DNA from: Sphaerisporangium melleum
GTDB lineage: Bacteria > Actinomycetota > Actinomycetes > Streptosporangiales > Streptosporangiaceae
Length of the DNA stretch: 45,128 nucleotides
Reading direction: 5' to 3'
Assembly (NCBI RefSeq): GCF_014646695.1
Contig: NZ_BMNT01000034.1
Coordinates: 1 to 45,128 of the forward strand
The notes under the pieces are model-generated. The model was not told the DNA's origin. It saw nothing but the letters and a program-made list of their open reading frames with translations, and did not search any database. Of the stretch, positions 8,141 through 15,903 are shown one piece after another. Both the position numbers and the translations under genes were made by a program. The first letter of the stretch is position 1. Each line of letters opens with the position of its first letter.

Positions 8141-8826
8141 GCTCCCGGGTCCACCAGCTTGACACCGACCCCGCGCACGGCGCGGATGTACCGGGGCTCC
8201 TGCGCCGACTCGCCGAGCTTGTTGCGCAGCCAGGACAGGTGGACGTCCACGGTCTTGTCCGCGCCGCCGTACGGCATCCGCCACACCTCGGTCATCAGTT
8301 CGCGCTTGCCGACCACCTGGTCGGGCCGCGCCGCGAGGTAGTGCAGCAGGTCGAACTCCTTGGGCCGCAGGTCCAGCACCCGTCCCGCCAGCGTCACCTC
8401 ACGGGAGCGCGGGTCGATGCGCAGCTCCCCCACGGTGAACGATCGCGCCCCGTCGGCGTCTTCGCTCTGGAGCCGCCGCAGCACCGCACGGATCCTCGCG
8501 TCCAGTTGGACGGCCCCGAACGGCTTGACGACGTAGTCGTCCGCTCCGGCGTCCAGCACTCGTGCGATCTCCCGCTCGTCGTCCCGCGCCGTCGCCACGA
8601 TCAGCGGCACGGCACTGACCGCGCGCAACATGCGGATGACCTCGTACCCGTCGACGTCCGGCAGCCCGAGGTCCAGGATCACCAGATCAGGCCGCTCGTC
8701 CACGGCCATCCGCAGGCCCGCCATGCCGGTGACGGCCGACGTCACCCCGTGCCCGCGCTCGCCCAGGGCCCGCATGAGCGCGGACCGCACCGCGGCGTCG
8801 TCCTCGACCAGCAGTAGTTGTGCCAT
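8137..8826 (-). CDS. OmpR-family response regulator
   Basis: A 229-residue regulator: receiver domain with acidic pocket E8/D9/D10, phospho-acceptor D52 (LVILDLGLPD), T79 and K101, followed by an OmpR winged helix ending in VDVHLSWLRNKL and YIRAVRGVGVKL. The start is placed at MAQLLLVEDD (8826); the open frame further upstream lacks receiver similarity and would overlap the repeats at 8886-8904. The kinase gene follows with an ATGA overlap. Likely targets are its own operon, the divergent gene at 8928 and the PepSY gene, because all have an 11-bp-period repeat upstream. Confidence 0.94.
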   Translation of the reverse strand: MAQLLLVEDDAAVRSALMRALGERGHGVTSAVTGMAGLRMAVDERPDLVILDLGLPDVDGYEVIRMLRAVSAVPLIVATARDDEREIARVLDAGADDYVVKPFGAVQLDARIRAVLRRLQSEDADGARSFTVGELRIDPRSREVTLAGRVLDLRPKEFDLLHYLAARPDQVVGKRELMTEVWRMPYGGADKTVDVHLSWLRNKLGESAQEPRYIRAVRGVGVKLVDPGA

Positions 8827-8885
8827 CGCCTCAACAGTAAGGGGGTTCCGGGCGCCCGATGCCGGGCCGTATCTCCGTTGAGGTG

Positions 8886-8904
8886 GCGTTAGGCCAGATT
8901 TAGG
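8886..8904. promoter_or_regulatory. 11-bp-period direct repeat between the response-regulator gene and its divergent neighbour
   Basis: TTAGG occurs at 8889-8893 and 8900-8904 (period 11), with the longer copies GCGTTAGG and GATTTAGG. It lies in the 100-base divergent region and could serve both promoters. The GCGTTA core is shared with the repeat upstream of the PepSY gene. Confidence 0.5.
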
Positions 8905-8927
8905 ACTGTCCATGGCACTCTGACAGA

Positions 8928-9389
8928 GTGAAACGAGGTCCACTGCTGGCGACCCTCGGCTGGCTCGCCGCCGCCACCTTCACCACCGGCACCACCACCT
9001 GGGCCATCGCGCTCCTCGGCCAGGGCCTCAGCGAACCGGTCGTCTCCCCCATGTCCGCCGCCCAGCTCACCCAGGCCCTCGCCACGGCGACGGCAGCCCC
9101 CGTGCCCCCGGCGACCACGTCCCCGGAAGGCTCCGCCTCGCCCTCGGCGACCGCACGGTCCGGCCGCGTCTTCACCACCCAGGGCGGCACCGTCGTCGCG
9201 GCGTGCGTCGCCGGCCGCCCCACCCTCCAGGCCTGGAGCCCCGCCCAGGGATACCAGGTCGACGATGTCGAGGACCGGTCCGGCCACCTCGTCTCCGTGG
9301 AGTTCGAGTCGGAGAACACCAAGATCGAAGTGCGGATCACCTGCGCGGCGGACCTCCCGTCGGTCACCACCAGAGTCGAACGGGACTAG
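8928..9389 (+). CDS. Small exported/membrane-anchored protein beside the two-component system
   Basis: A 153-residue protein starting at GTG (MKRGPLLATLGWLAAATF). An N-terminal hydrophobic segment of about 25 residues would act as signal or anchor. A Pro/Ala/Ser/Thr-rich linker (about 50-75) leads to a C-terminal domain with strands FTTQGGTVVAACV and LVSVEFESENTKIEVRITCA and two cysteines (in AACVAG and ITCAAD) that could form an extracytoplasmic disulfide. I recall similar proteins next to PepSY/two-component loci in actinomycetes, but no function is established to my knowledge. It is divergent from the response regulator and shares its repeat-containing control region. Confidence 0.78.
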   Translation: MKRGPLLATLGWLAAATFTTGTTTWAIALLGQGLSEPVVSPMSAAQLTQALATATAAPVPPATTSPEGSASPSATARSGRVFTTQGGTVVAACVAGRPTLQAWSPAQGYQVDDVEDRSGHLVSVEFESENTKIEVRITCAADLPSVTTRVERD

Positions 9390-9469
9390 AGCGGCACCGC
9401 GCGAGCCGTGCCCCCGGCCGCCGGAGTTCCGGCGTCCCGCCCGCCACGAAGCGTGAGACGGCGGGCCGG

Positions 9470-10213
9470 TCACCGTGGGATGAGCAGGCCGCCCATGCCG
9501 ATGAAGATCGCTCCGGTGATGATGTCGAGCCTCCTGCGGGCCCGCCGGTAGAGGCGGGTGATGACCGGGGTCGCGGCCAGCACCGACACGATGCCGAACC
9601 AGGCGAAGGCGATGGCGACCATGGTCGCCAGCGTCGCGGCCCGCGCGGCGAGGCCGGCCCCGTGCGGCAGCAGGCTCGCGAACAGCGCGCCGAAGAACGC
9701 CAGTGCCTTGGGGTTGGCCAGGTTGGTGAACAACCCGACCCGCCATTCCCTGAATCCGCTCCCGGGCCCCGTGCCGCCGGCGCGGCCGAAGCCCTCCCCC
9801 GCTGCGGCGCCCTCGTCCGGCAGCGCATCGGGTCCGGCGGAGCCCCTCGGGGACTCCGCCACGGCGGCAGCGTCCGCTCCGGCGCCGGCCCGTGTAGCGG
9901 GCCCATGGGTGTCGGCGGGAGCAGCCCGGCGGGCGGCGCGGATGGTCGCCACGCCCAGCGCGACGAGGAACAGCGCTCCCGCGACCCGGCCGGCCGTGTA
10001 CAGCCACTCGTAGCGTTCGATCACGACGGTCAGCCCGAACAGCGCGGCGAGCGCCCACACGGCGATGCCGGTGGTGACGCCGGCGGCCACCCGCAGGCCG
10101 CTGCGCCACGACCGGCCGGCCGCGTACCTCAGAGTGATCACGAAGTCCGGCCCCGGGCTGATCACCGCGAGGGTCCAGATCCCGAGCAGGGGAAGCAGTG
10201 CGAACCATGACAT
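9470..10213 (-). CDS. LysE/RhtB-family amino-acid exporter
   Basis: A 247-residue integral membrane protein. The N-terminus LLGIWTLAVISPGPDFVITL carries the LysE-family PGPD motif, and GLFTNLANPKALAFFGALF is the second conserved segment. About six membrane helices are apparent. Between helices 3 and 4 (about residues 105-150) there is an Ala/Gly/Pro-rich hydrophilic insertion longer than usual for the family. The ATG at 10213 (MSWFALLPLLG) is 29 bases after the stop of the XRE-cupin regulator, so the two form an operon. It probably exports an amino acid or a related toxic amine; the substrate is not predictable. Confidence 0.9.
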   Translation of the reverse strand: MSWFALLPLLGIWTLAVISPGPDFVITLRYAAGRSWRSGLRVAAGVTTGIAVWALAALFGLTVVIERYEWLYTAGRVAGALFLVALGVATIRAARRAAPADTHGPATRAGAGADAAAVAESPRGSAGPDALPDEGAAAGEGFGRAGGTGPGSGFREWRVGLFTNLANPKALAFFGALFASLLPHGAGLAARAATLATMVAIAFAWFGIVSVLAATPVITRLYRRARRRLDIITGAIFIGMGGLLIPR

Positions 10214-10242
10214 GGCCAGGCGGTCCTTTCGTCGCAGGGAGT

Positions 10243-10848
10243 TCAGCCGACCACCGGCGAGGCGATGACGACGGTGATGTCGGCCGCCTCCTCGCCGGTG
10301 CGGTACAGGTGCGGGCGATCGCCGGCGAAGGCGAGCAGGTCGCCGTGGCGCAGTTCCCGCAGGTCGTCGCCCGGCCCGGCGGTGAGCGCGCCGGAGCCGA
10401 CGACAAGGTGCTCGACGGTGCCGGGTGCGTGCGGCAGGCCGTCCAGGCTGGTATGCGGCGGCACGCGCAGCCGCCACAGCTCCAGGGTGTGCCCACCGCC
10501 CACCCGGCGCAGCAGCTCGCGCGTCGGCCCGTCCCGCTCGGGCTCGGTGGCCAGGACGTGGACGGGACCGGCGTCGGTGTCCCGGGCGAGCAGGTCGGTC
10601 AGCGGGATGTGCAGCGCGAGGGCGATCGCGTCCAGCGTCTCGATCGTCGGGTTGCCGGTGCCGGCCTCCAGCCCCGACAGCGTCGCCTTGCTCAGCCCCG
10701 CCCGGCGGGCCAGCTCGGCCGCCGACATGCCGCGTTGCAGCCGCCGCTGCCGCACCTGCGCACCCACCGCCGCCGCAGTCGCGCCCCCCGCCCCCCGCCG
10801 CTCCCCGCTCACCCGCACCAACCCCGCCCAGCCATCGTCCGAGTGCAC
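10243..10848 (-). CDS. XRE-family transcriptional regulator with C-terminal cupin domain
   Basis: A 201-residue regulator. Residues about 28-90 form an HTH_3 domain (VRQRRLQRGMSAAELARRAG then SKATLSGLEAGTGNPTIETL), followed by a cupin-like barrel with the LRHGDLLAFAGDRPHLY segment. Such proteins sense a small ligand, often an amino acid, with the cupin and control an adjacent exporter, here LysE 29 bases downstream. The GTG start at 10848 lacks a clear ribosome site; an internal GTG 12 codons on is an alternative, and leaderless translation is possible since the operator and a TATATT element lie only 9-29 bases upstream. Confidence 0.9.
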   Translation of the reverse strand: MHSDDGWAGLVRVSGERRGAGGATAAAVGAQVRQRRLQRGMSAAELARRAGLSKATLSGLEAGTGNPTIETLDAIALALHIPLTDLLARDTDAGPVHVLATEPERDGPTRELLRRVGGGHTLELWRLRVPPHTSLDGLPHAPGTVEHLVVGSGALTAGPGDDLRELRHGDLLAFAGDRPHLYRTGEEAADITVVIASPVVG

Positions 10849-10856
10849 CCGTTTCG

Positions 10857-10873
10857 TTGAACCATACGTTCAA
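10857..10873. promoter_or_regulatory. Palindromic operator upstream of the XRE-cupin/LysE operon
   Basis: TTGAAC-CATAC-GTTCAA is a perfect 6+5+6 inverted repeat ending 9 bases before the GTG start. On the minus strand it overlaps a TATATT sequence (10877-10872) suited to a -10 element, so a bound regulator would block initiation. Autoregulation by the XRE protein is the simplest reading. Confidence 0.65.
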
Positions 10874-10906
10874 TATACCGAACGCGCAAGGCGGGCGGTG
10901 GCCGGG

Positions 10907-11578
10907 TCAGGGTGGGGTGGGGGCGGTGGACCAGCCGGCGTGGCGGGCGGTGGCTATGGCGTCGCGCAGGGTCCTGCGGGTCACCTCGCCCCGCCGGCCG
11001 CCGAGCCGGAGCAGATGGTCGTCCTCCAGCAGGGCGTACTCGTGCCGGTCACCGTTGACGCGGTACCAGCCGACCTCGTCGTGTTCGCACGCCACCTGCG
11101 CCCCGGGTGGCTCGGCGTCCGGCGAACCGGGCGACATTCCCTCGGCCGCCATGCCGGGTTCCCCGTCCTCCGGGACGCCGCCGGCGAGGGTGCCGGCCGT
11201 ACCGGGCCGGGCCGGGCCCGGTACGGCCGCGGGCCGGGCCTCGGGCGGGTGGAGGCCGGGCCGGCGGGAGGCGGGCGGGGCGGTGTCGTGGACCGGCCAG
11301 TGGCGGCACAGTTCGTCGCTGAACGAGCTCCGGTCCACGCCGAACCACACCCGCTCGCCCTCCGGGGAGATGTAGTACGCCTGGAAACCCTCGTCGTTGT
11401 ACACGCTGACGGTCTCCTGGGCGGGCTCGTACCCCGGGAGGTCGACCACGTAGACCAGCTCGGGGGACACCCCCTGCGCCCTGAGATCGTCGAAGTGGAC
11501 CCCGGCGAGTGTCACCCCGGTGCCGCAGCCCGCCACCAGCGCGAGCCCGGGCATCATCAGCAGACCGGCGCGTCGCAT
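10907..11578 (-). CDS. Putative lipoprotein of unknown function
   Basis: A protein of about 223 residues with a lipoprotein signal: MRRAGLLMMPGLALVAGC, lipobox LVAGC. Next comes a segment with YVVDLPGYEPAQETVSVYN and GFQAYYISPEGERVWFGVD, then a Pro/Gly-rich linker and a C-terminal region with TRRTLRDAIATARHAGW. The start is set at 11578, which gives a proper signal peptide; an in-frame start 7 codons upstream is possible. I do not recognise the family. It stands alone on the minus strand, downstream of the PfkB gene with about 190 bases between. Confidence 0.75.
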   Translation of the reverse strand: MRRAGLLMMPGLALVAGCGTGVTLAGVHFDDLRAQGVSPELVYVVDLPGYEPAQETVSVYNDEGFQAYYISPEGERVWFGVDRSSFSDELCRHWPVHDTAPPASRRPGLHPPEARPAAVPGPARPGTAGTLAGGVPEDGEPGMAAEGMSPGSPDAEPPGAQVACEHDEVGWYRVNGDRHEYALLEDDHLLRLGGRRGEVTRRTLRDAIATARHAGWSTAPTPP

Positions 11579-11771
11579 CACGCCGCCACCTTCTCGCACC
11601 CGGCCCGCCCGACGCCCGCATTAGGCGCCCGGTTGCCGCAGCCTTTACCTTCGGCCGTGCCGGGCGCCGTTCTCCCTGTCCTCCGTCGCGGGGAGGTGAC
11701 CGTTCCGCGTCTCTCGGACGGGAGTGGCCGTCGGCACCCTGGCGGCGCGGCGCCGCGTGGAGCGGCGGCCG

Positions 11772-12734
11772 TCAGGAGGGGGCGACGGCCGCGGGGCCCG
11801 CCTGCGTCCAGGCGCGGGTGCCGAACGAAGCGCAGGACGCCGAGGCGACCGCGACGGCGAAGGCCAGCGCGGCGGCGAAGCCGTCCGGGGTGAGCCGGTC
11901 CGCCTGCCCTGCCACGGTGCCCCGCTCGAAGGACCGCCCCGGGGCGGCCAGGGCGCGGCACAGGGCGAAGGCCAGCGCCCCGTGCAGGATGTCCCCGGCG
12001 CCGAGGGTGTCCACGACCTCGACCGGCGGGACGGGGCAGGATCGCACCCGGTCGCCTTCCCCCGGCGCGCGCCACAGCACCGGCTCGGGGCCGCGGCTGA
12101 CCGCCGCCCACGGCACGCCCGCCGCCCGCAGGTCGGCGAGGACCTCCTCTGGCGTGCGGGTGCCGGGCGGGCGGAAGTCGGCCGAGGCCACGGCGACGTC
12201 GATGTACGGAAGCAGTTCGGCGGTGCCGGGTTTCCAGCTCCCGCCGTCCAGCAGGGTCAGGCGGCCCCGCTCGCGTGCGAGCCGGGCCGCCGCGAGGGCG
12301 AGGGCGGGATGGTGCCCGTCCAGGTGGACCGCCTGGCTCGCCTCCACCAGTGCGGCGAGCCCGGCCGGGGGTGACAGGCTCCGTCCGGCGGCGTTGACCG
12401 AGACCACGGCGCGGTCGCCGCTCCCCCGGGTGACCATGATCGTGGACATGGCGGGCGGCACGGGGGCGCCGGCGGCGAGGTCCACCAGCCGTACGCCGTG
12501 GCCGGCCAGGTCGGCGCGGACGCCGGCCGCGAGCGAGTGGGCGCCCACCGCGCTGACCAGCGTGGCGTCCCCGCCCAGGAAGGAGAACGCGACGGCCGCG
12601 TTGGTGGCGGGTCCACCGGCGGCCACCGTCTGCCCCAGCGCGGTGATCTTCTCGTTGGCGGAGGGCATCCGCTCCACCGACTGCACCAGGTCCAGCGTGC
12701 ACAGCCCGGCGAACAACGCGACCGGCTTGGTCAT
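11772..12734 (-). CDS. PfkB-family carbohydrate/nucleoside kinase
   Basis: A 320-residue ribokinase-like enzyme. N-terminal AAGGPATNAAVAFSFLG matches the first PfkB signature (GG substrate-binding turn), and DTLGAGDILHGAL is the second, with the GAGD anion hole and catalytic Asp. It would phosphorylate a sugar or sugar-like hydroxymethyl group with ATP; the substrate cannot be assigned, though sugar-importer genes occur elsewhere in the window. The ATG at 12734 follows GGAGG by 6 bases; a TTG two codons upstream is less likely. It lies 35 bases after the HxlR regulator gene on the same strand and could be read from the same transcript. Confidence 0.9.
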   Translation of the reverse strand: MTKPVALFAGLCTLDLVQSVERMPSANEKITALGQTVAAGGPATNAAVAFSFLGGDATLVSAVGAHSLAAGVRADLAGHGVRLVDLAAGAPVPPAMSTIMVTRGSGDRAVVSVNAAGRSLSPPAGLAALVEASQAVHLDGHHPALALAAARLARERGRLTLLDGGSWKPGTAELLPYIDVAVASADFRPPGTRTPEEVLADLRAAGVPWAAVSRGPEPVLWRAPGEGDRVRSCPVPPVEVVDTLGAGDILHGALAFALCRALAAPGRSFERGTVAGQADRLTPDGFAAALAFAVAVASASCASFGTRAWTQAGPAAVAPS

Positions 12735-12769
12735 CGGCAACCTCCGTGCAGCCCCGCCTCGTGGAGCGG

Positions 12770-13177
12770 TCAGGCGAGGGACCTGCGCCGGTCGTAGTGC
12801 TCGCGGGCGGCCAGGACCTGCGGCATCTCACCTTCGAGCCATTCGATCAGGCCGAGCAGGCGGCGGGCGGCCTCGCGGCCGAGCGGGGTGAGGCTGTATT
12901 CGACCCGGGGCGGGATGGTGTGCTGGGCCTCGCGGTGCACCAGGCCGTCCCGTTCGAGTGCCTGCAGGGTCTGGGCGAGCATCTTCTCGCTCACTCCGTC
13001 GACCCTGCGGCGCAGCGCGTTGAAACGGTAGGCCTCCTCTCCGAGCGCGAGCAGGGCGAGGATGCCCCAGCGGCCGGTGATGTGCTCCATGGCCTCCCGG
13101 GACGGGCAGCCGCGCGCGAAGACATCGAAGACGATCTGCTCGTGCTCGTCACGCTCGGCGATAGCCTGCTCTTCCAT
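12770..13177 (-). CDS. HxlR-family (QorR/HypR-like) transcriptional regulator
   Basis: A winged-helix regulator of about 135 residues. The HxlR core is clear: GCPSREAMEHITGRWGILALLALG, then FNALRRRVDGVSEKMLAQTL, ERDGLVHR and VEYSLTPLGREA. The single conserved cysteine in RGCPS is the redox-sensing residue of QorR- and HypR-type members (family knowledge). An in-frame ATG at 13201 would add 8 residues (MKEAYSCA); the choice is uncertain. It is divergent from a QorB-like quinone reductase gene, the classic pairing, and an inverted repeat lies between them. The PfkB kinase follows on the same strand. Confidence 0.9.
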   Translation of the reverse strand: MEEQAIAERDEHEQIVFDVFARGCPSREAMEHITGRWGILALLALGEEAYRFNALRRRVDGVSEKMLAQTLQALERDGLVHREAQHTIPPRVEYSLTPLGREAARRLLGLIEWLEGEMPQVLAAREHYDRRRSLA

Positions 13178-13216
13178 GGCGCAAGAATACGCCTCCTTCA
13201 TACCACCATCTGGACT

Positions 13217-13238
13217 GTACTCATCGAAAAGATGGTAC
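13217..13238. promoter_or_regulatory. Inverted repeat between the HxlR and quinone-reductase genes
   Basis: GTAC-T-CATC-GAAAA-GATG-GTAC is an imperfect palindrome (one extra base in the left arm) in the 113-base divergent region. HxlR-type regulators bind inverted repeats of this kind, often containing GTAC ends; it is the likely operator for both genes. Confidence 0.55.
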
Positions 13239-13290
13239 TTTCTCTGAGTTAGTGCTACTGAATACACAATGCGCGGGCAGAGGAGTGGGC

Positions 13291-14148
13291 ATGATCGTGG
13301 TGACCGGTGCGACCGGGCAACTCGGCCGTCTCGTCGTGCAGGGCCTGCTGGAACGGCTGCCCGCGGGCGAGATCGTGGCGGCGGTCCGCAACCCCGGGAA
13401 GGCGGCCGACCTCGCCGGGCGCGGCGTGCGGGTCCGCGAGGTGGACTACGACCGGCCCGAGACGCTGAAGGACGCCTTCGGCGCCGGGGACGTGGTGCTG
13501 CTGATCTCGGCGGACGAGGTCGGCTCCCGCGTGCCCCAGCACACCGCCGTCGTGGACGCGGCAGCGGCGGCGGGGGTGGCGCGCATCTCGTACACGAGCG
13601 TGCTGCACGCCGACGTCTCCACCACCCCGGTCGCACCCGACCACAGGGCCACCGAGAAGCACATCGCCGCCTCGGGCCTGCCGTACACGTTCCTGCGCAA
13701 CGGGTGGTACACCGAGAACTACGAGGCGGCGATCACCCAGGGCGCCGCGCAGGGCACGATCTACGGCAGTGCCGGCGAGGGCCGCGTCGCGAGCGCCACG
13801 CGGGCCGACTACGCCGCCGCCGCGGTGGCCGTCCTGACCGGCGAGGGCCACGAGAACAAGGTCTACGAGCTGTCCGGCGACGCCGCCTGGACCATGGCCG
13901 ATCTCGCGGCCGAGGTCGCCGCGGCCGCCGGACGGCAGGTCGCCTACCAGGACCTGCCGCTGGAAGCCTACGAGCAGGCCCTGGTGAACGCCGGGCTGCC
14001 GGCCGGGGCGGCCGCCGTGATCGCCGGCTGCGACGCCGCGGTCGCCGGCGGCGAGCTCGCCGACACCCCGGGCGACCTGCGTGCGCTCATCGGCCGTCCG
14101 GCCACTCCCCTGCGCGACACCGTGGCCGCCGTCCTGGGCAAGTCCTGA
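13291..14148 (+). CDS. qorB: NAD(P)H:quinone oxidoreductase, QorB/NmrA-like
   Basis: A 285-residue short-chain-dehydrogenase-fold protein. The N-terminus MIVVTGATGQLGRLVVQGLL carries the GxxGxxG dinucleotide loop. The rest closely follows the layout of E. coli QorB (YtfG): VRNPGKA, LLISADEVGSR, YTSVLHAD, YTFLRNGWYTENY, VASATRADYAAAA and KVYELSGDAAWT. It would reduce quinones with NADPH and protect against quinone or electrophile stress. The ATG at 13291 follows AGAGGAG. Divergent from an HxlR regulator, as in QorR-controlled loci. Confidence 0.92.
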   Translation: MIVVTGATGQLGRLVVQGLLERLPAGEIVAAVRNPGKAADLAGRGVRVREVDYDRPETLKDAFGAGDVVLLISADEVGSRVPQHTAVVDAAAAAGVARISYTSVLHADVSTTPVAPDHRATEKHIAASGLPYTFLRNGWYTENYEAAITQGAAQGTIYGSAGEGRVASATRADYAAAAVAVLTGEGHENKVYELSGDAAWTMADLAAEVAAAAGRQVAYQDLPLEAYEQALVNAGLPAGAAAVIAGCDAAVAGGELADTPGDLRALIGRPATPLRDTVAAVLGKS

Positions 14149-14174
14149 CCCATCCCGGAGCGAGAGGCGAGCCG

Positions 14175-14195
14175 GCGCCGGGTACGTCCCGGCGC
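14175..14195 (+). terminator. Hairpin after the quinone-reductase gene
   Basis: Perfect 8-bp stem GCGCCGGG/CCCGGCGC with a TACGT loop, 27 bases past the qorB-like stop. No T-tract. Confidence 0.6.
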
Positions 14196-14288
14196 GTGAG
14201 CGCACCTCGTAGCGCGCCCTGGGTGGTCCGCGCTCCCCTGACCGACAATTGCCATATATCGGACATAAGCCCCAATTAGGCTGCACTG

Positions 14289-15047
14289 GTGGATTCGACG
14301 ACCGACCTGCGGCCGCAGTTCGACAACGCCCGCGACTACTACCTGAGTCTCGGGCATGCGGACCGCTCCGACGGCGACCCCGCCCTCTACCGCAGCGGCG
14401 TGCCGCACAGCCTGCTCAACGGAGTGCTGCGCCTCGGCGACAAGGACGTGGACGAGGCGCTGGCCGAAGCCCGCGGCAGGCTGGACGGCGTGCCCTGGTG
14501 GTGGTGGATCGGCGCGGACAGCCGCTCCGGCGTGGAGGAGGCGCTGCTCACGCGGGGAGGGGCGTTCGTCCAGCCCATGCCGGTGATGGCCGTCTCGCTC
14601 GACCGGGTGGCCGACGTGCCCGCGCCGGCCGGGCTGACGGTCGAGCAGGTCACCGCGTCCGGCATCCGGGAGTGGGTCCAGACGTTCGCCCCGGCGTTCA
14701 GCATGAGCCCGGCCCTGCACGAGGACATCAGCCGGATCGAGGCCGCGCGCGCCGGTCACCCGGGCACCCTGATCCGGTTCGCGGCGCGCATCGACGGGCA
14801 GATGGTCGGCACCGCGGCGCTGTTCGACGCGCACGGCGTGGCCGGGATCTACGCCGTCTCCACGGTCGAGACCCACCGGCGCCGCGGCATCGGCGCCCAT
14901 CTCACCACCGTGGCGCTGCACACGGGACGGGAACGCGGGCTGCGGGTCGGCACTCTGCAGGCGAGCAGCGCCGGCGCGCACGTCTACCGCGGCATGGGCT
15001 TCGAGACCGTCGCGGAGTACCACATCTTCCAGCTCCCTCCGGCCTGA
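14289..15047 (+). CDS. GNAT-family N-acetyltransferase
   Basis: A 252-residue protein whose C-terminal half (about 125-250) is a GNAT fold. The acetyl-CoA-binding motif A is visible as VSTVETHRRRGIGAHLTTVAL, and motif B as VGTLQASSAGAHVYRGMGFE. The N-terminal half (LLNGVLRLGDKDVDEALAEA and PWWWWIGADS) resembles an N-terminal GNAT-related domain of actinomycete acetyltransferases. The GTG start lacks a clear ribosome site. The substrate is unknown. It stands alone, 140 bases after the qorB-like gene and convergent with the ABC permease gene. Confidence 0.88.
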   Translation: MDSTTDLRPQFDNARDYYLSLGHADRSDGDPALYRSGVPHSLLNGVLRLGDKDVDEALAEARGRLDGVPWWWWIGADSRSGVEEALLTRGGAFVQPMPVMAVSLDRVADVPAPAGLTVEQVTASGIREWVQTFAPAFSMSPALHEDISRIEAARAGHPGTLIRFAARIDGQMVGTAALFDAHGVAGIYAVSTVETHRRRGIGAHLTTVALHTGRERGLRVGTLQASSAGAHVYRGMGFETVAEYHIFQLPPA

Positions 15048-15078
15048 GCGGGGCGCACGACCACGGGCACCGGGCCTT

Positions 15079-15903
15079 TCAGTCGAGGGCGCCGAACGTG
15101 ATGCCCTCGATGATGTGGCGCTGGGCGGCGACGGCGACCAGCAGGACTGGGACGATGGTGATCAGCGAGGCCGCCATGATCAGGTTGTACTGCGTGGTGA
15201 ACTGGCTCTGGAACACCGACAGGCCCTGCGACAGGACCGACATCTCAGTGGTGTTCACCACGATCAGCGGGAACAGGAAGTTGTTCCAGTTCTGCAGGAA
15301 CAGGATGATGGCCAGCGCGGCGACGACCGGCCGGGCCAGCGGGGCGTACACGCTGAGGAAGACCCGCAGCTCCGAGGCGCCGTCGAGCCGGGCCGCCTCT
15401 CCGAGCTCCCGCGGTGTGCCGAGGAAGAACTGGCGGAACAGGAACGCGCCGAGCGCCGAGGCGATGTTCGGCACGATGAGGCCCTGGTAGGTGTTCAGCC
15501 AGCCGAGGTCGCCGAGCAGCTGCGCCATCGGGACGATGATCGCGCTGAACGGCACCATCAGCCCGCTCAGCGCGACCAGGAAGAGCACCCGCCGGCCCGG
15601 GAAGTCGAGCACGGCGAAGGCGTACCCGGCCAGCAGCCCGCTGGTGAGCTGCCCGGCGGTCGCCGCCACTCCGAAGACCGCGGTGTTGAGGTACCACCGG
15701 CCGAACGGGGCCTGGCCGAGGGCGCGGCCGATGTTGCCCCACTGCGGATGAGCCGGCCACAGCGGCGCGGCCGGGTTGATGATCTCGGCGTCGGTCTTCA
15801 GCGCGCTCACCGCCATCCACAGCAGCGGGAACGCCACGACGAGCACGGCCACGCCGAGCAGCAGGTAGACCACGGCGCGGCGGGCGATCAGGCTAGCGGG
15901 CAC
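15079..15903 (-). CDS. Sugar ABC transporter permease, MalG-type
   Basis: A 274-residue inner-membrane permease with about six helices. The cytoplasmic EAA loop that contacts the ATPase is visible as GEAARLDGASELRVFLSVYAPLARP, and the C-terminus IIEGITFGALD is typical of MalG-type subunits. It starts at GTG and overlaps the end of the MalF-type gene by 11 bases, so the two are co-translated. No ATPase gene is present; in actinomycetes a shared MsiK-type ATPase usually energises such importers (family knowledge). Confidence 0.94.
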   Translation of the reverse strand: MPASLIARRAVVYLLLGVAVLVVAFPLLWMAVSALKTDAEIINPAAPLWPAHPQWGNIGRALGQAPFGRWYLNTAVFGVAATAGQLTSGLLAGYAFAVLDFPGRRVLFLVALSGLMVPFSAIIVPMAQLLGDLGWLNTYQGLIVPNIASALGAFLFRQFFLGTPRELGEAARLDGASELRVFLSVYAPLARPVVAALAIILFLQNWNNFLFPLIVVNTTEMSVLSQGLSVFQSQFTTQYNLIMAASLITIVPVLLVAVAAQRHIIEGITFGALD

